From Polaribacter butkevichii (GTDB lineage Bacteria; Bacteroidota; Bacteroidia; Flavobacteriales; Flavobacteriaceae), in assembly GCF_038024105.1 (NCBI RefSeq), contig NZ_CP150661.1, forward strand, positions 2,809,001-2,873,000: a DNA stretch of 64,000 nt, given 5' to 3'. The notes beneath the pieces are model-generated. The model was not told where the DNA came from. It saw only the letters and a list, made by a program, of their open reading frames with translations, and did no database searches. Positions 15,940-25,432 of the stretch are shown piece after piece (the first letter of the stretch is position 1; every line of letters begins with the position of its first letter). The translations under genes were made by a program, and so were the position numbers.

Positions 15940-16857
15940 ATGAACAGAGACGAAATTTTAAAAGCAATAGAAGAAAAGTACGATACATTAGGTGTTCCCG
16001 TAGATTCTATGTTAGAGGGTTTGTTGCACAGTACACCAATTACGTATTGGGATTATATTCAGACAGATGCCCTTTTAGGCTTGCAAACTCCAAGAACCAC
16101 ACAACCCGATGAAATGGTTTTTATCATGTATCATCAAGTAAATGAGTTGTTATTTAAAATGATTTTGTGGGAAATAGATCAGGTTGCAAAAACAATAGAA
16201 GTTACTGCCGATAAATTTTCGATGCATTTAGGTAGAATTAGCAGGTATTTTGATATGCTTTGTAGTTCTTTTACGGTGATGGCAGATGGTATGGAACGAG
16301 AACAATATTTAAAATTTAGAAATACATTAACACCTGCAAGTGGTTTTCAAAGTGCACAATACCGTAAAATTGAGTTTGCATCCACAGAATTAATCAATTT
16401 AATAGATGTTCGTTTTAGAGATAATATCGATAGAAACTCGTCATTTAAAAATGCGTATAATCATTTGTATTGGCAAGCTGCAGGTAAAAATTACACCACA
16501 GGGCAAAAATCTACTCTATTAAATCTTTTTGAAAAAAAATATATGGGAGATTTTATCGATTTTATGGAAGATTATAATGATATTAATTTGTCCTTAAAAT
16601 TTCAGCAGCTTCCAAAGGAAATTCAAGAAAATGAAGATTTAATAAAAGCAATGCGCCATTATGATTATACGGTAAATGTAAAATGGGTAATGGCTCATTA
16701 CAACGCTGCTGCAAAATATATTGGCGGTAATGATTCTGAATTAAAAGCTACTGGAGGTAGTAATTGGCGAAAATACATGCATCCAAAATATCAACGAAGA
16801 ATTTTTTACCCATATTTATGGAGCGAAGAGGAATTAAAAAATTGGGGAACATTTTAA
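15940..16857 (+). CDS. kynA: Tryptophan 2,3-dioxygenase
   Basis: 305 residues. A heme enzyme that oxidises L-tryptophan to N-formylkynurenine, the first step of the kynurenine route. Family signatures: HQVNELLFKMILWEID, RISRYFDMLCSSFTVM, LTPASGFQSAQYR (substrate contact and fold), and GGSNWRKYMHPKYQRRIFYP at the end. Cytoplasmic. It follows hppD by 180 bp and is closed by a terminator, so hmgA - hppD - kynA form one aromatic-catabolism block, perhaps with internal promoters. Confidence 0.94.
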   Translation: MNRDEILKAIEEKYDTLGVPVDSMLEGLLHSTPITYWDYIQTDALLGLQTPRTTQPDEMVFIMYHQVNELLFKMILWEIDQVAKTIEVTADKFSMHLGRISRYFDMLCSSFTVMADGMEREQYLKFRNTLTPASGFQSAQYRKIEFASTELINLIDVRFRDNIDRNSSFKNAYNHLYWQAAGKNYTTGQKSTLLNLFEKKYMGDFIDFMEDYNDINLSLKFQQLPKEIQENEDLIKAMRHYDYTVNVKWVMAHYNAAAKYIGGNDSELKATGGSNWRKYMHPKYQRRIFYPYLWSEEELKNWGTF

Positions 16858-16950
16858 AGTAAAATAGTTTGTTTTTAATAAAAATAAAACGATCATTTTT
16901 GTCAAATTATTACTCAATTTGATTGACTGATAGAAACATAGATTTATATT

Positions 16951-16990
16951 AAAAAACCATTTACAAATAGTTAGTAAATGGTTTTTTTTT
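16951..16990 (+). terminator. Rho-independent terminator after kynA
   Basis: AACCATTTAC (16955-16964) pairs with GTAAATGGTT (16974-16983), followed by a T-run. It overlaps an apparent upstream start (16978) of the next gene, which argues against that start. Confidence 0.85.
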
Positions 16991-17022
16991 ATTTTGGAAC
17001 GGTAATTGTCATTACTTTTTTA

Positions 17023-17030
17023 TATGTTTG
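17023..17030 (+). promoter_or_regulatory. -7 box TATGTTTG just before the DUF3108 gene
   Basis: Exact TAnnTTTG, 7 bases before the ATG at 17038. If used, the leader would be only a few bases long. Confidence 0.4.
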
Positions 17031-17037
17031 GTTTAAT

Positions 17038-17808
17038 ATGAAAAAGTATACCCTATTATTTTTGACCCTTTTTTTCTTGACAATTACTAACAGTCAAGAA
17101 AAATCAGTTGCTTTTAAAAGCGGAGAATTGTTGCGTTATAAAATGAGTTACAGTGGCTTTTTAAGAGCAGGAACTGCCGTTTTAGAAGTAAAAGAAAAAG
17201 TACTAAATGGTAAAAAAGTATTTTATACAAAAGGTACTGGTTGGACTTCTGGTATGATAAAATGGTTTTTTAGTGTTGATGATAAATATGAAAGCTATTT
17301 TGATAGAGATAGCGTAAAACCGTATCTTTTTAAAAGAAAAATTGACGAAGGTGGTTATAAAAAACACAGAATTACAAGGTTTAATTATGATTCTAATAAG
17401 GCATACGTTCAAGATTTTACAATGCAAAAAGATACTTCTGTTTCTTTTTCTAATGTGCAAGACATCCTTTCTTCATTCTATTATTTAAGAAATAAAGATG
17501 TTAAAAACATGAATAAAGGAGAAGAAATTGCTATAGATATGTTTTTAGATTCTCAGGTATATCCTTTTAAGTTGCGTTTTATAGGAAGAGAAACGTTAAG
17601 AACAAAATTCGGTAAAATTAAAACCCTTATTTTTAGACCGTTAGTTCAGTCTGGTCGAGTTTTTAAAGCGCAAGAGAGTGTTACTTTGTGGATTACAGAT
17701 GATGCTAATAAAATTCCTATTAAAATGAAAGCAGATTTAGCAGTTGGTTCTTTAAGAGCAGAATTAGAGTCTTATAATGGATTAGCGAATCCTTTTATCA
17801 AAAATTAG
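17038..17808 (+). CDS. DUF3108 domain protein, exported
   Basis: 256 residues from ATG 17038, which places a signal peptide (MKKYTLLFLTLFFLTITNSQ) at the N terminus. An in-frame start at 16978 would lie in the kynA terminator and is rejected. The body fits DUF3108: FKSGELLRYKMSYSGFLRAG, then TKGTGWTSGMIKWFFSVDDK, and RPLVQSGRVFK near the end. Predicted periplasmic or outer-membrane-associated beta protein; function unknown. It precedes the M23 lipoprotein and pgi on the same strand, but a -7 box ahead of the M23 gene suggests separate starts. Confidence 0.85.
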   Translation: MKKYTLLFLTLFFLTITNSQEKSVAFKSGELLRYKMSYSGFLRAGTAVLEVKEKVLNGKKVFYTKGTGWTSGMIKWFFSVDDKYESYFDRDSVKPYLFKRKIDEGGYKKHRITRFNYDSNKAYVQDFTMQKDTSVSFSNVQDILSSFYYLRNKDVKNMNKGEEIAIDMFLDSQVYPFKLRFIGRETLRTKFGKIKTLIFRPLVQSGRVFKAQESVTLWITDDANKIPIKMKADLAVGSLRAELESYNGLANPFIKN

Positions 17809-17875
17809 GAAATTTTTAACGAAACCGATATCGGAAGTTCATGGAGATAGACACCTAAAAAAACTTTTTTATTTG

Positions 17876-17883
17876 TACTTTTG
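17876..17883 (+). promoter_or_regulatory. Bacteroidetes -7 box TACTTTTG upstream of the M23 lipoprotein gene
   Basis: Exact TAnnTTTG, 25 bases before the TTG start at 17909; the likely promoter of the M23 - pgi pair. Confidence 0.55.
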
Positions 17884-17908
17884 AAGCTACATTCAATAGC
17901 ACATATTT

Positions 17909-19177
17909 TTGAAAAAAATAATCCTCCTTTTAGTTTTAATTACCTCGTTTTCATCTTGTAAAAAAGATGTTAAAAAACCCATAATAGTACCTAAAAAAGT
18001 AAAACCTAAACCTGTTTATAAATTTGGGTATAAAATAGATGATTATAAAGTAATACAAGATACTATTAGAAGAGGCGAAAGTTTTGGCGCTATTTTAGAT
18101 AGGCATCATGTAGGTTACCCAAAAATTAGTAAAATTACTACTTCTATAAAAGATGTTTTTGATGTTAGAAGATTAAGAACAGGAAAACCTTATGTAATTT
18201 TATCTAGTAAAGATTCTTTAGAAGAAGCCAAGGTTTTTATTTACAAGGATAATTTAATTAACGCTACAGTTATAGATTTTAAAGATTCTATAATAGATGC
18301 ACACACTTATGTTCAGCCAATAAAAACAGTAGAGAAAATTGTAGAAGGAGAAATTCATTCTAATCTTTCTAACGCAATGGATAGTTTGCATTTATCTGCA
18401 AATTTAACCTATGCAGTTGCAGATATTTATGCTTGGACTTTAGATTTTTACAAACTACAGAAAGGAGATACTTTTAAACTTATCTTTGAGGAGAAATATA
18501 TAAAAGACTCTCTTTTTGCAGGATATGGAGAAATTAAATCGGCAATATTTAATCATAAAGGACAAGATTTATATGCATTTAAATATATGTCAGATTCTAT
18601 AAAAGGAATTTCGGAGTATTATGATGAAAACGGTAATATGCTTCGTAGTCAGTTTTTAAAATCACCTATAAAGTTTCAGTATAGAATTTCTTCTAGATAC
18701 AATTTAAGAAGAAGAATTGCATATTACGGCAATAAAATAAGACCACATAAGGGTACCGATTTTGCAGCCAAAATTGGAACACCTATTTTAGCAACAGCTA
18801 GCGGTACCGTTTCTGAGTCTGCAAGAAGAGGCGGTAATGGTAATTATGTAAAAATTAAACATAATAGCACCTATTCTACACAGTATTTACACATGAAAAA
18901 ACGTAAAGTTAAAAAAGGCGACTACGTAAAACAAGGGGATGTAATTGGTTGGGTAGGAATGACAGGTAACACAGGTGGGCCACATGTATGTTATCGTTTT
19001 TGGAAACATGGCAAGCAAGTAGATCCTTTTAAAGAGAAGTTACCTTCTGCAGAACCTTTAAAGAAAAGTTTAAAACCTCAATATTTAGAGTTTATTAAAC
19101 CGCTTAAATATCAATTAGAAAACAAAGTACTTCCGGTTAAAGAACCAGAAGTTATAGAAAAAATAGCACAAAATTAA
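17909..19177 (+). CDS. M23 family peptidase lipoprotein with a variant zinc site (HxC)
   Basis: 422 residues from a TTG start. Lipoprotein signal with the lipobox at FSSC, followed by KKDVKK, so it is likely anchored in the outer membrane. An N-terminal LysM-like/OapA-like region (QDTIRRGESFGAILDR) precedes the C-terminal M23 domain. HKGTDFA gives the first His and Asp, QYLHMKK the middle His, but the final HxH motif reads GPHVCYRF, with Cys for the second His. Cys could still bind zinc; activity cannot be told from sequence. Seven bp before pgi. Confidence 0.9.
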   Translation: MKKIILLLVLITSFSSCKKDVKKPIIVPKKVKPKPVYKFGYKIDDYKVIQDTIRRGESFGAILDRHHVGYPKISKITTSIKDVFDVRRLRTGKPYVILSSKDSLEEAKVFIYKDNLINATVIDFKDSIIDAHTYVQPIKTVEKIVEGEIHSNLSNAMDSLHLSANLTYAVADIYAWTLDFYKLQKGDTFKLIFEEKYIKDSLFAGYGEIKSAIFNHKGQDLYAFKYMSDSIKGISEYYDENGNMLRSQFLKSPIKFQYRISSRYNLRRRIAYYGNKIRPHKGTDFAAKIGTPILATASGTVSESARRGGNGNYVKIKHNSTYSTQYLHMKKRKVKKGDYVKQGDVIGWVGMTGNTGGPHVCYRFWKHGKQVDPFKEKLPSAEPLKKSLKPQYLEFIKPLKYQLENKVLPVKEPEVIEKIAQN

Positions 19178-19183
19178 AATAAA

Positions 19184-20752
19184 ATGGCTTTAAAAAACAT
19201 CAACCCAACTACAACAAATGCTTGGACAGCATTAACAAATCATTTTAACGATATTAAAAATATCCAGATTAAAGATTTAGATAAAGATGCAAACAGAAAA
19301 GAAGATTTTTCTTTAGAATTTGATGATTTATTGGTAGATTTTTCTAAAAATAGAGTAACTAAAGAAACCATTAGTTTACTACTGGATTTAGCAAATGAGG
19401 TAGATTTAAAAGATGCCATAGAAAAGCAATTTGCTGGTGATGTTATTAATGTAACTGAAGGTAGAGAAGTTTTACATACTGCGCTAAGAAGTACTTCTGA
19501 TGAACCTGTTTTGGTTGATGGAAAAAATGTGAAACCACAAATACAAGCCGCTTTAAGAAAAATTAAAAGCTTTTCTAACAAAGTTATTTCTGGTAAATGG
19601 AAAGGATATACAGGAAAATCTATTACAGATATTGTAAATATTGGTATTGGAGGTTCAGATTTAGGACCAGACATGGTTGTAGAAGCTTTAAAGTTTTATA
19701 AAAACCAACTAACACCTCATTTTGTATCTAATGTAGATGGAGATCATGTTTCTGAAATTATGAAAACATTAAATCCAGAAACAACCTTATTTGTAATTGT
19801 ATCTAAAACATTTACAACACAAGAAACCATTACCAACGCAGAAACGCTTAAAAATTGGTTTTTAAAATCGGCAACTATTTTTGATATTCCAAAGCATTTT
19901 GTGGCAGTTTCTACAAATCTAGAGGCAGTAGATAGTTTTGGTATCGATAAAAGTAACGTTTTTCCTATGTGGAACTGGGTTGGAGGTCGTTTTTCACTTT
20001 GGTCTGGAGTAGGTTTGTCTATTAGTTTGTCAGTAGGTTTCGATAACTATAAAGAGCTTTTAGAAGGCGCAGAAGAAATGGATCTTCATTTTAAAAATGT
20101 AGATTTCGATAAAAACATTCCAGTAATTTTAGCATTGTTAAGTATCTGGTATAATAATTTTTATGGAGCAGAAACAGAGGCTGTTTTACCATATACTCAG
20201 TATTTATCTAAACTTCCAGATTATTTACAACAAGCTACTATGGAGAGTAATGGTAAAGGTGTAGACAGAAATGGCGAAAAAGTAACTTACCAAACAGGTA
20301 CCATTGTTTGGGGAAGTACAGGTACAAATATGCAGCATGCTTTTATGCAATTGGTACACCAAGGAACCAAATTAATTCCTGCAGATTTTATTGGTTACAA
20401 AGAATCTTTATATGGTTTAACAGATCATCATAAAAAATTAATGTCTAATTATTATGGTCAAATGGATGCATTGGCTTTTGGTAAAACAAAAGAAGAGGTG
20501 CATTTAGAATTAAAATTTTCTGGTGATGAAGATAAAATTGCAAAACTTTTGCCTTTTAAAGTTTTTGAAGGAAACAGACCAAGTAATGCTATCCTTTTTG
20601 ATAAATTAACACCACGTTCTTTAGGTAAATTAATAGCACTTTATGAACATAAAATTTATACACAAGGAATTTTATGGAACATCTATAGCTACGATCAATT
20701 TGGTGTAGAATTAGGAAAAGAAATGGCTAAAAAATTATTGAATAAATCTTAA
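19184..20752 (+). CDS. pgi: Glucose-6-phosphate isomerase
   Basis: 522 residues. It interconverts glucose 6-phosphate and fructose 6-phosphate. Signatures: [15 protein letters not shown] near residue 150, the catalytic region [15 protein letters not shown] near 264, [10 protein letters not shown], and [20 protein letters not shown] in the C-terminal part (catalytic Lys region FGVELGK). Cytoplasmic and full length. It shares a transcript with the M23 gene (7-bp gap), an arrangement without obvious functional logic. Confidence 0.96.
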   Translation: MALKNINPTTTNAWTALTNHFNDIKNIQIKDLDKDANRKEDFSLEFDDLLVDFSKNRVTKETISLLLDLANEVDLKDAIEKQFAGDVINVTEGREVLHTALRSTSDEPVLVDGKNVKPQIQAALRKIKSFSNKVISGKWKGYTGKSITDIVNIGIGGSDLGPDMVVEALKFYKNQLTPHFVSNVDGDHVSEIMKTLNPETTLFVIVSKTFTTQETITNAETLKNWFLKSATIFDIPKHFVAVSTNLEAVDSFGIDKSNVFPMWNWVGGRFSLWSGVGLSISLSVGFDNYKELLEGAEEMDLHFKNVDFDKNIPVILALLSIWYNNFYGAETEAVLPYTQYLSKLPDYLQQATMESNGKGVDRNGEKVTYQTGTIVWGSTGTNMQHAFMQLVHQGTKLIPADFIGYKESLYGLTDHHKKLMSNYYGQMDALAFGKTKEEVHLELKFSGDEDKIAKLLPFKVFEGNRPSNAILFDKLTPRSLGKLIALYEHKIYTQGILWNIYSYDQFGVELGKEMAKKLLNKS

Positions 20753-20793
20753 ATTTAGTTTTTTGTCTTGTTTTTTAAACTATTAATTATTTA

Positions 20794-20937
20794 GTTAACT
20801 TTTGTTAACATATCTGTTTATTTTTAACAGTTTGATTATTAGTATAGAAAAAATATTTTATGTACTTACTTGTCTTAATTTTTTGTTAAAGCTTAACATT
20901 AAATTAACATTAGAACTCTACGAAAAGAGGAATTTTG
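20794..20937 (+). promoter_or_regulatory. Candidate PhoB-like operator and promoter of the TonB receptor gene
   Basis: Two TTAACAT heptamers at 20893 and 20904 are separated by 4 bp, an 11-bp direct repeat of the spacing used by PhoB/OmpR-type regulators. GAATTTTG (20930-20937), one mismatch from the -7 box, follows 19 bp later, so the repeats occupy the -33 position. Farther upstream, GTTAAC occurs at 20794 and 20804, and TTAACA at 20824. The spacing is seen directly; the identity of the regulator is inference. Confidence 0.5.
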
Positions 20938-20966
20938 CAGAACATTTAATAACATAAAATTAAACA

Positions 20967-23510
20967 ATGAGAAATTTTAAAAACTTATTATTTGTAGCCT
21001 TACTATTTGTAACAGCTACAATTTTAGGACAAACTAAAATTACTGGTACAGTTGTAGATGATACAAACCAACCATTACCAGGAGCAAGTATTGTTGTAAA
21101 AGGTACAGCAAACGGTACATCAACAGATTTTGATGGAAAATTCACTTTAACAGCAAAAACAAAGTCTGGGGTTGTGGTAGTTTCTTTTATAGGCTACAAA
21201 ACTAGAGAATTTGCGTTTTCTTCTTCAAAATCAAATTTTAAATCTATTAAATTAGAAGAGGATGCTGGAGCTTTAGATGAAATAGTTGTTACAGCAACTT
21301 CTTTTGCAATTGGTAGAAAAACACCAGTGGCAGTTTCTACAATTAAAGCGGCAGATATTGAAGCTAAATTAGGAGCACAGGAATTTCCAGAGATTTTAAA
21401 ATCTACTCCAGGTGTTTATGCTACCAAATCTGGTGGTGGTTATGGAGATGGAAGAATTAACTTACGTGGATTTAGATCTCAAAACGTTGCAGTTATGATT
21501 AATGGTATACCTGTTAATGATATGGAAAACGGAGCAGTTTACTGGTCTAACTGGGCAGGATTATCAGATGTTACTTCTGCAATGCAAGTACAAAGAGGTT
21601 TAGGAGCTTCTAAAGTAGCAGTACCTTCTATTGGTGGTACCATTAATGTTATTTCTAAATCTACAGATGCAGAAAAAGGTGGTATTGTTAGAATGAGTAC
21701 AGGAAACAATGGTTACCAAAAATATGGAATGACATTATCTACAGGTATGATGGACAATGGTTTTGCAGTAACAGCTTCTGCAGCTAAAGTTTCTGGAGAG
21801 GGTTATGTAGATGGTCTTCAGTTTAGTGGTGTAAACTATTTCTTAAATGTTTCTAAAGAAATTAACGAGAAACATAAATTATCTTTCAACGTAATTGGTA
21901 CAATTCAAGAACACGGACAAAGATATAATAGAAGAACTATTGCAGAATATAGAGCAACAGAACAAGGAGGTAAAAGATTTAACCCAGATTGGGGTTACAG
22001 AAATGGTCAAGTAGAAAATACTTCTTTTAACTTTTATCACAAACCACAAATTTCTTTAAATTATGATTGGATAATTTCTGAAGAAACATTTTTAACTACT
22101 TCTGTATATGCTTCTTTTGGTACAGGAGGAGGAAGAAGAACTCAAGGTTCAAAATTTATTAGCAATGATTATAGATTAGGTGGTGCAGACCAACCAATAG
22201 ATTTCGATAGAATTGTTGATGAAAATATATCAAACGGAGCTTTAGGTGCTACAGATTTCTTTGCAGCTTCAAAAAACTCTCACGAATGGTACGGAGTTTT
22301 ATCAACTTTAAAAACTAAATTATCAGAAACTTTATCTTTATCTGTAGGTATAGACGCAAGATCTTATGTGGGGTCTCACTGGTATGAGGTAACAGACTTA
22401 TTAGGAGGAGAGTATTTCTATAACGATGATAGTTCTGATAATACAGGAGGTCAAGCATTACAAGTAGGAGATAGATTTAGTAAAGATTACGATGGTATCG
22501 TAAAAAGATATGGTGTATTTGGTCAATTAGAATATTCTGTAGACGATTTATCTGTATTCTTTTCTACTGCAATTTCTAACACAGCATACAGTAAAGAAGA
22601 CTTTATGAAATATGCAGCAAATGATCCTGAAAGAAAATCTGATGTAGCAAATTTCTTAGGATACAGTACTAAAGGTGGAGCAAACTATAATATTGATGAT
22701 CAACAAAATGTTTTTGCTAACGTAGGTTATTTCTCAAAAGCACCATTTTTAACAGGAAACGTTTTTCAAAGTGATAGATCTACAGCTTTAAATGAAGATG
22801 CTATTAATGAAAAAGTTTTTAGTGCAGAAGTAGGATACGGTTTTAAATCTCAAGTATTCTCTGCAAACCTTAACATTTACACAACTTCTTGGTTAGATAA
22901 ATCTCTTATTAGAAGTCTTCCTGGACCTGGAGGAGAAAACTTAACAGTAAATATTAATGGTTTAGATGCCTTACACCAAGGTGTAGAATTCGATTTCTTA
23001 CTTAGACCTATGGATAAATTAGCTATTACAGGTATGGCTTCTGTTGGTAACTGGAAATGGAAAAACGATGCAGTAGGTAGAACATTTGCGCAAGATGGTA
23101 CTGAAATAGCTAGCTCTACAGTTTATGCTAAAGGATTAAAAGTATCTGATGCAGCACAAACTACATTTGCATTAGGTGCAAAGTATGATTTATTAGAAAA
23201 AACTACAATTTCTTTAGATTTTAATTATGCAGGAGACAACTATGCTTACTTTGATGTAAACAGAAGAAATGATCCAACGAACACATCTAACCCTTGGAAA
23301 TTACCAAGCTATAGTTTATTTGATTTAGGTTTAAGACACGGATTTACAATTGGTGATTTTGATACTACTTTAACAGCAAATATGAACAACTTATTTGATG
23401 TAGAATATATTTCAGATGCAAATGATGGTGATGGTTCTACTTATGATACTGCACAAGTTTATTATGGAGCAGGTAGAACATTTAGTCTAGGATTAAAAGT
23501 TAAATTTTAA
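20967..23510 (+). CDS. TonB-dependent outer-membrane receptor
   Basis: 847 residues. Signal peptide (MRNFKNLLFVALLFVTATIL, cut after LGQ), a carboxypeptidase-like regulatory domain at about residues 24-98 (ITGTVVDDTNQPLPGASIVV), a TonB-box-like LDEIVVTAT near 105-113, a plug domain to about 230 (INLRGFRSQNVAVMINGIP), and a 22-strand-type barrel ending in aromatic-rich FSLGLKVKF. It is shorter than SusC proteins and its neighbour is not SusD-like. Ligand unknown. It is followed 10 bp later by a modular lipoprotein, probably its partner, and preceded by a PhoB-like operator. Confidence 0.93.
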   Translation: MRNFKNLLFVALLFVTATILGQTKITGTVVDDTNQPLPGASIVVKGTANGTSTDFDGKFTLTAKTKSGVVVVSFIGYKTREFAFSSSKSNFKSIKLEEDAGALDEIVVTATSFAIGRKTPVAVSTIKAADIEAKLGAQEFPEILKSTPGVYATKSGGGYGDGRINLRGFRSQNVAVMINGIPVNDMENGAVYWSNWAGLSDVTSAMQVQRGLGASKVAVPSIGGTINVISKSTDAEKGGIVRMSTGNNGYQKYGMTLSTGMMDNGFAVTASAAKVSGEGYVDGLQFSGVNYFLNVSKEINEKHKLSFNVIGTIQEHGQRYNRRTIAEYRATEQGGKRFNPDWGYRNGQVENTSFNFYHKPQISLNYDWIISEETFLTTSVYASFGTGGGRRTQGSKFISNDYRLGGADQPIDFDRIVDENISNGALGATDFFAASKNSHEWYGVLSTLKTKLSETLSLSVGIDARSYVGSHWYEVTDLLGGEYFYNDDSSDNTGGQALQVGDRFSKDYDGIVKRYGVFGQLEYSVDDLSVFFSTAISNTAYSKEDFMKYAANDPERKSDVANFLGYSTKGGANYNIDDQQNVFANVGYFSKAPFLTGNVFQSDRSTALNEDAINEKVFSAEVGYGFKSQVFSANLNIYTTSWLDKSLIRSLPGPGGENLTVNINGLDALHQGVEFDFLLRPMDKLAITGMASVGNWKWKNDAVGRTFAQDGTEIASSTVYAKGLKVSDAAQTTFALGAKYDLLEKTTISLDFNYAGDNYAYFDVNRRNDPTNTSNPWKLPSYSLFDLGLRHGFTIGDFDTTLTANMNNLFDVEYISDANDGDGSTYDTAQVYYGAGRTFSLGLKVKF

Positions 23511-23520
23511 AAAACAAAAG

Positions 23521-25332
23521 ATGAAAAAAATAGTATTATTACTAACAATTTTTTCAATGGTATTTACTTCTTGTGAGCCATTAGAAGATATTAATGCAGA
23601 AGTTGACGCGAATGAAAATGCAATCGTAGGAGAAGCTTCTTATACACTTACAAGTGATGACTACGACGCATTAGAATTATCTGGACGTTTTAACGACGTA
23701 GATGAAGCAAAAGCAGCTTTACCTGCTTTTTTAGCAGATAAATACCCAGTTTGGGGAAAAAATTCATCTGTTTTAGTAGGTTACCAATTAAATGTTGGTT
23801 ATGCTTTTGGTTTAAAAAATTACACTTTAGATCAAGCAGATTATACAACAAGCGGAAGTGATTTATTAGGTTTCCAATCTACTGCAACACCAGGAGATTA
23901 TTTGGTAGATATCATTACAGCTAAATATCCTACTGCAACAGAAGGAGATTTTGTTTCTGCACAATATGATCAATTTACAGGTAGTGCTTTTACAGTAACA
24001 CCTGAGGTTTCTTTAGATGAAAACTTAGATTACGGTACAACAGCTGGAGATTTAACTACAATTTCTGCAGGAGCTTGGGTTAATCATTCAGGAGCTGATA
24101 ATCAATTAATGTATACAACAGAAAACTTAACAATGGCAGATTATCCTTCTTCAAATGTTGGGGGGGCTTTAGCTATTTCTACTGCTGGTTCTGAAGATGT
24201 AAATACAGCTATTTCTCCAGAATTAACTTCCAAAAAAGTATATTCTAGCGCTTTAATTAAATTAAGTGAAGTTGGTAATGGAACTTACTTTTTCCATTTA
24301 ATGGAAGAAGACGGAAGTTTTAATTTTTCTGCAAGAACCGGAGCAAAAAGCGATGGTAACGGAAAAGTTTTATTTGGTATAGGTGCTAGTTCTAGTTCTT
24401 TAACTTATGGTACAACTGCTTACGAATTAGATACTACTTATCTTATAGTAACTTCTTATGAGGTTGAAACAGGTATTGCAAATTTATATGTATTAACGTC
24501 TGTAACAGATACAGAACCTGCTACTCCTGAAGCTACAAATACGGGTAATTCTGGTAATAGCGCTAAAAGAATTGGTATCCGTCAGGGTGGTGGCGGACCA
24601 TCAGCTATCATAGATGGTATCCGTGTTGCAAACACTTGGTCTTCTATTATGAGTAATGAAACTTTAGCAGATGAAACTGTAGGTAATAAAGAAACTTATA
24701 ATGCTATTTACACTTTCAATGAAGGTGCTTGGGAAATCCCATCTACAGATGGATTTTACTCAGTTACTGATGCAGATTTTGCTTCAATGGGACTTGAAAA
24801 CTTTGGAAGCTCTAAGCCTGCAGATGATTATTTAGCAGCTTTTTTAAACCTAAAATTTCCTTATGCTAAAAACGATGCTGTTTTAGATGTACTATATAAA
24901 TATGTATCTAGTTCTAGTGGTGCGCAAGTACGTGGAGATAGATATACAAAAACTGATGGAGTTTGGGTTAAACATCAATCAACAATGAGTACAACATTAC
25001 AATTTGGTCATGATGGTAGTAACTGGATTCCAGATAATACAATTAAATATACTTTAAATGCAGATGATTATGTTTATATGGCTGCAGAATTAGAAGGTAA
25101 TACAGATTTTGATAATGTAAGTTTAAGTAATCTTGCGGATTATTCTGATTATGATTATAATTGGGAAGACGATCAAATATTATTTTCGTTAGACCTATTA
25201 TTAGATCATTTAAATCCATCTGCAGAAGATGGTCAAAAATACCTAATTACATACTTATTGTATGACAATGGTACAAATGATGTAATCAGATATTTAATTA
25301 AAGAAAATGGAGAATGGGTTTGGAATGAATAA
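23521..25332 (+). CDS. Modular surface lipoprotein paired with the TonB receptor
   Basis: 603 residues. Lipoprotein signal with lipobox FTSC at about residues 16-19. No named family is recognised with confidence. Four copies of a module begin near residues 40, 100, 411 and 509 (YTLTSDDY, YTLDQADY, YSVTDADF, YTLNADDY). Most continue with a xFLxxKYPxA-like helix, a VxxxYxxY strand and a YxxxxGxWV end. Residues about 190-385 form a separate, Gly/Ser-rich, possibly lectin-like domain. Ten bp behind the TonB receptor, so likely a ligand-binding partner. Substrate unknown; the phosphate link rests only on the upstream operator. Confidence 0.85.
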   Translation: MKKIVLLLTIFSMVFTSCEPLEDINAEVDANENAIVGEASYTLTSDDYDALELSGRFNDVDEAKAALPAFLADKYPVWGKNSSVLVGYQLNVGYAFGLKNYTLDQADYTTSGSDLLGFQSTATPGDYLVDIITAKYPTATEGDFVSAQYDQFTGSAFTVTPEVSLDENLDYGTTAGDLTTISAGAWVNHSGADNQLMYTTENLTMADYPSSNVGGALAISTAGSEDVNTAISPELTSKKVYSSALIKLSEVGNGTYFFHLMEEDGSFNFSARTGAKSDGNGKVLFGIGASSSSLTYGTTAYELDTTYLIVTSYEVETGIANLYVLTSVTDTEPATPEATNTGNSGNSAKRIGIRQGGGGPSAIIDGIRVANTWSSIMSNETLADETVGNKETYNAIYTFNEGAWEIPSTDGFYSVTDADFASMGLENFGSSKPADDYLAAFLNLKFPYAKNDAVLDVLYKYVSSSSGAQVRGDRYTKTDGVWVKHQSTMSTTLQFGHDGSNWIPDNTIKYTLNADDYVYMAAELEGNTDFDNVSLSNLADYSDYDYNWEDDQILFSLDLLLDHLNPSAEDGQKYLITYLLYDNGTNDVIRYLIKENGEWVWNE

Positions 25333-25353
25333 ATCCTAAAAAAAACCTTAACA

Positions 25354-25384
25354 AAAACCACCTCAATTGAGGTGGTTTTTTTAT
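25354..25384. terminator. Palindromic terminator after the lipoprotein gene
   Basis: AAACCACCTCAATTGAGGTG continues as a perfect palindrome flanked by A5 and T7. It can act on both strands and closes the TonB receptor unit. Confidence 0.88.
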
Positions 25385-25396
25385 TATTAAAATTAG

Positions 25397-25404
25397 TAAC
25401 TTTG
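25397..25404 (+). promoter_or_regulatory. Bacteroidetes -7 box TAACTTTG
   Basis: Exact TAnnTTTG, 28 bases before the ATG at 25433. Probable promoter of the membrane protein - plsC - desaturase run. Confidence 0.55.
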
Positions 25405-25432
25405 TAACATATACAAATAGAATATAAAAAGC

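Noticed and set aside
16978..17037. Upstream start for the DUF3108 gene
   Set aside because: It lies in the kynA terminator hairpin and would put 20 residues before a clear signal peptide.
19240..19674. 144-codon open frame on the minus strand inside pgi
   Set aside because: Antisense shadow of a highly conserved gene; Ser/Leu/Phe-rich, no motif.
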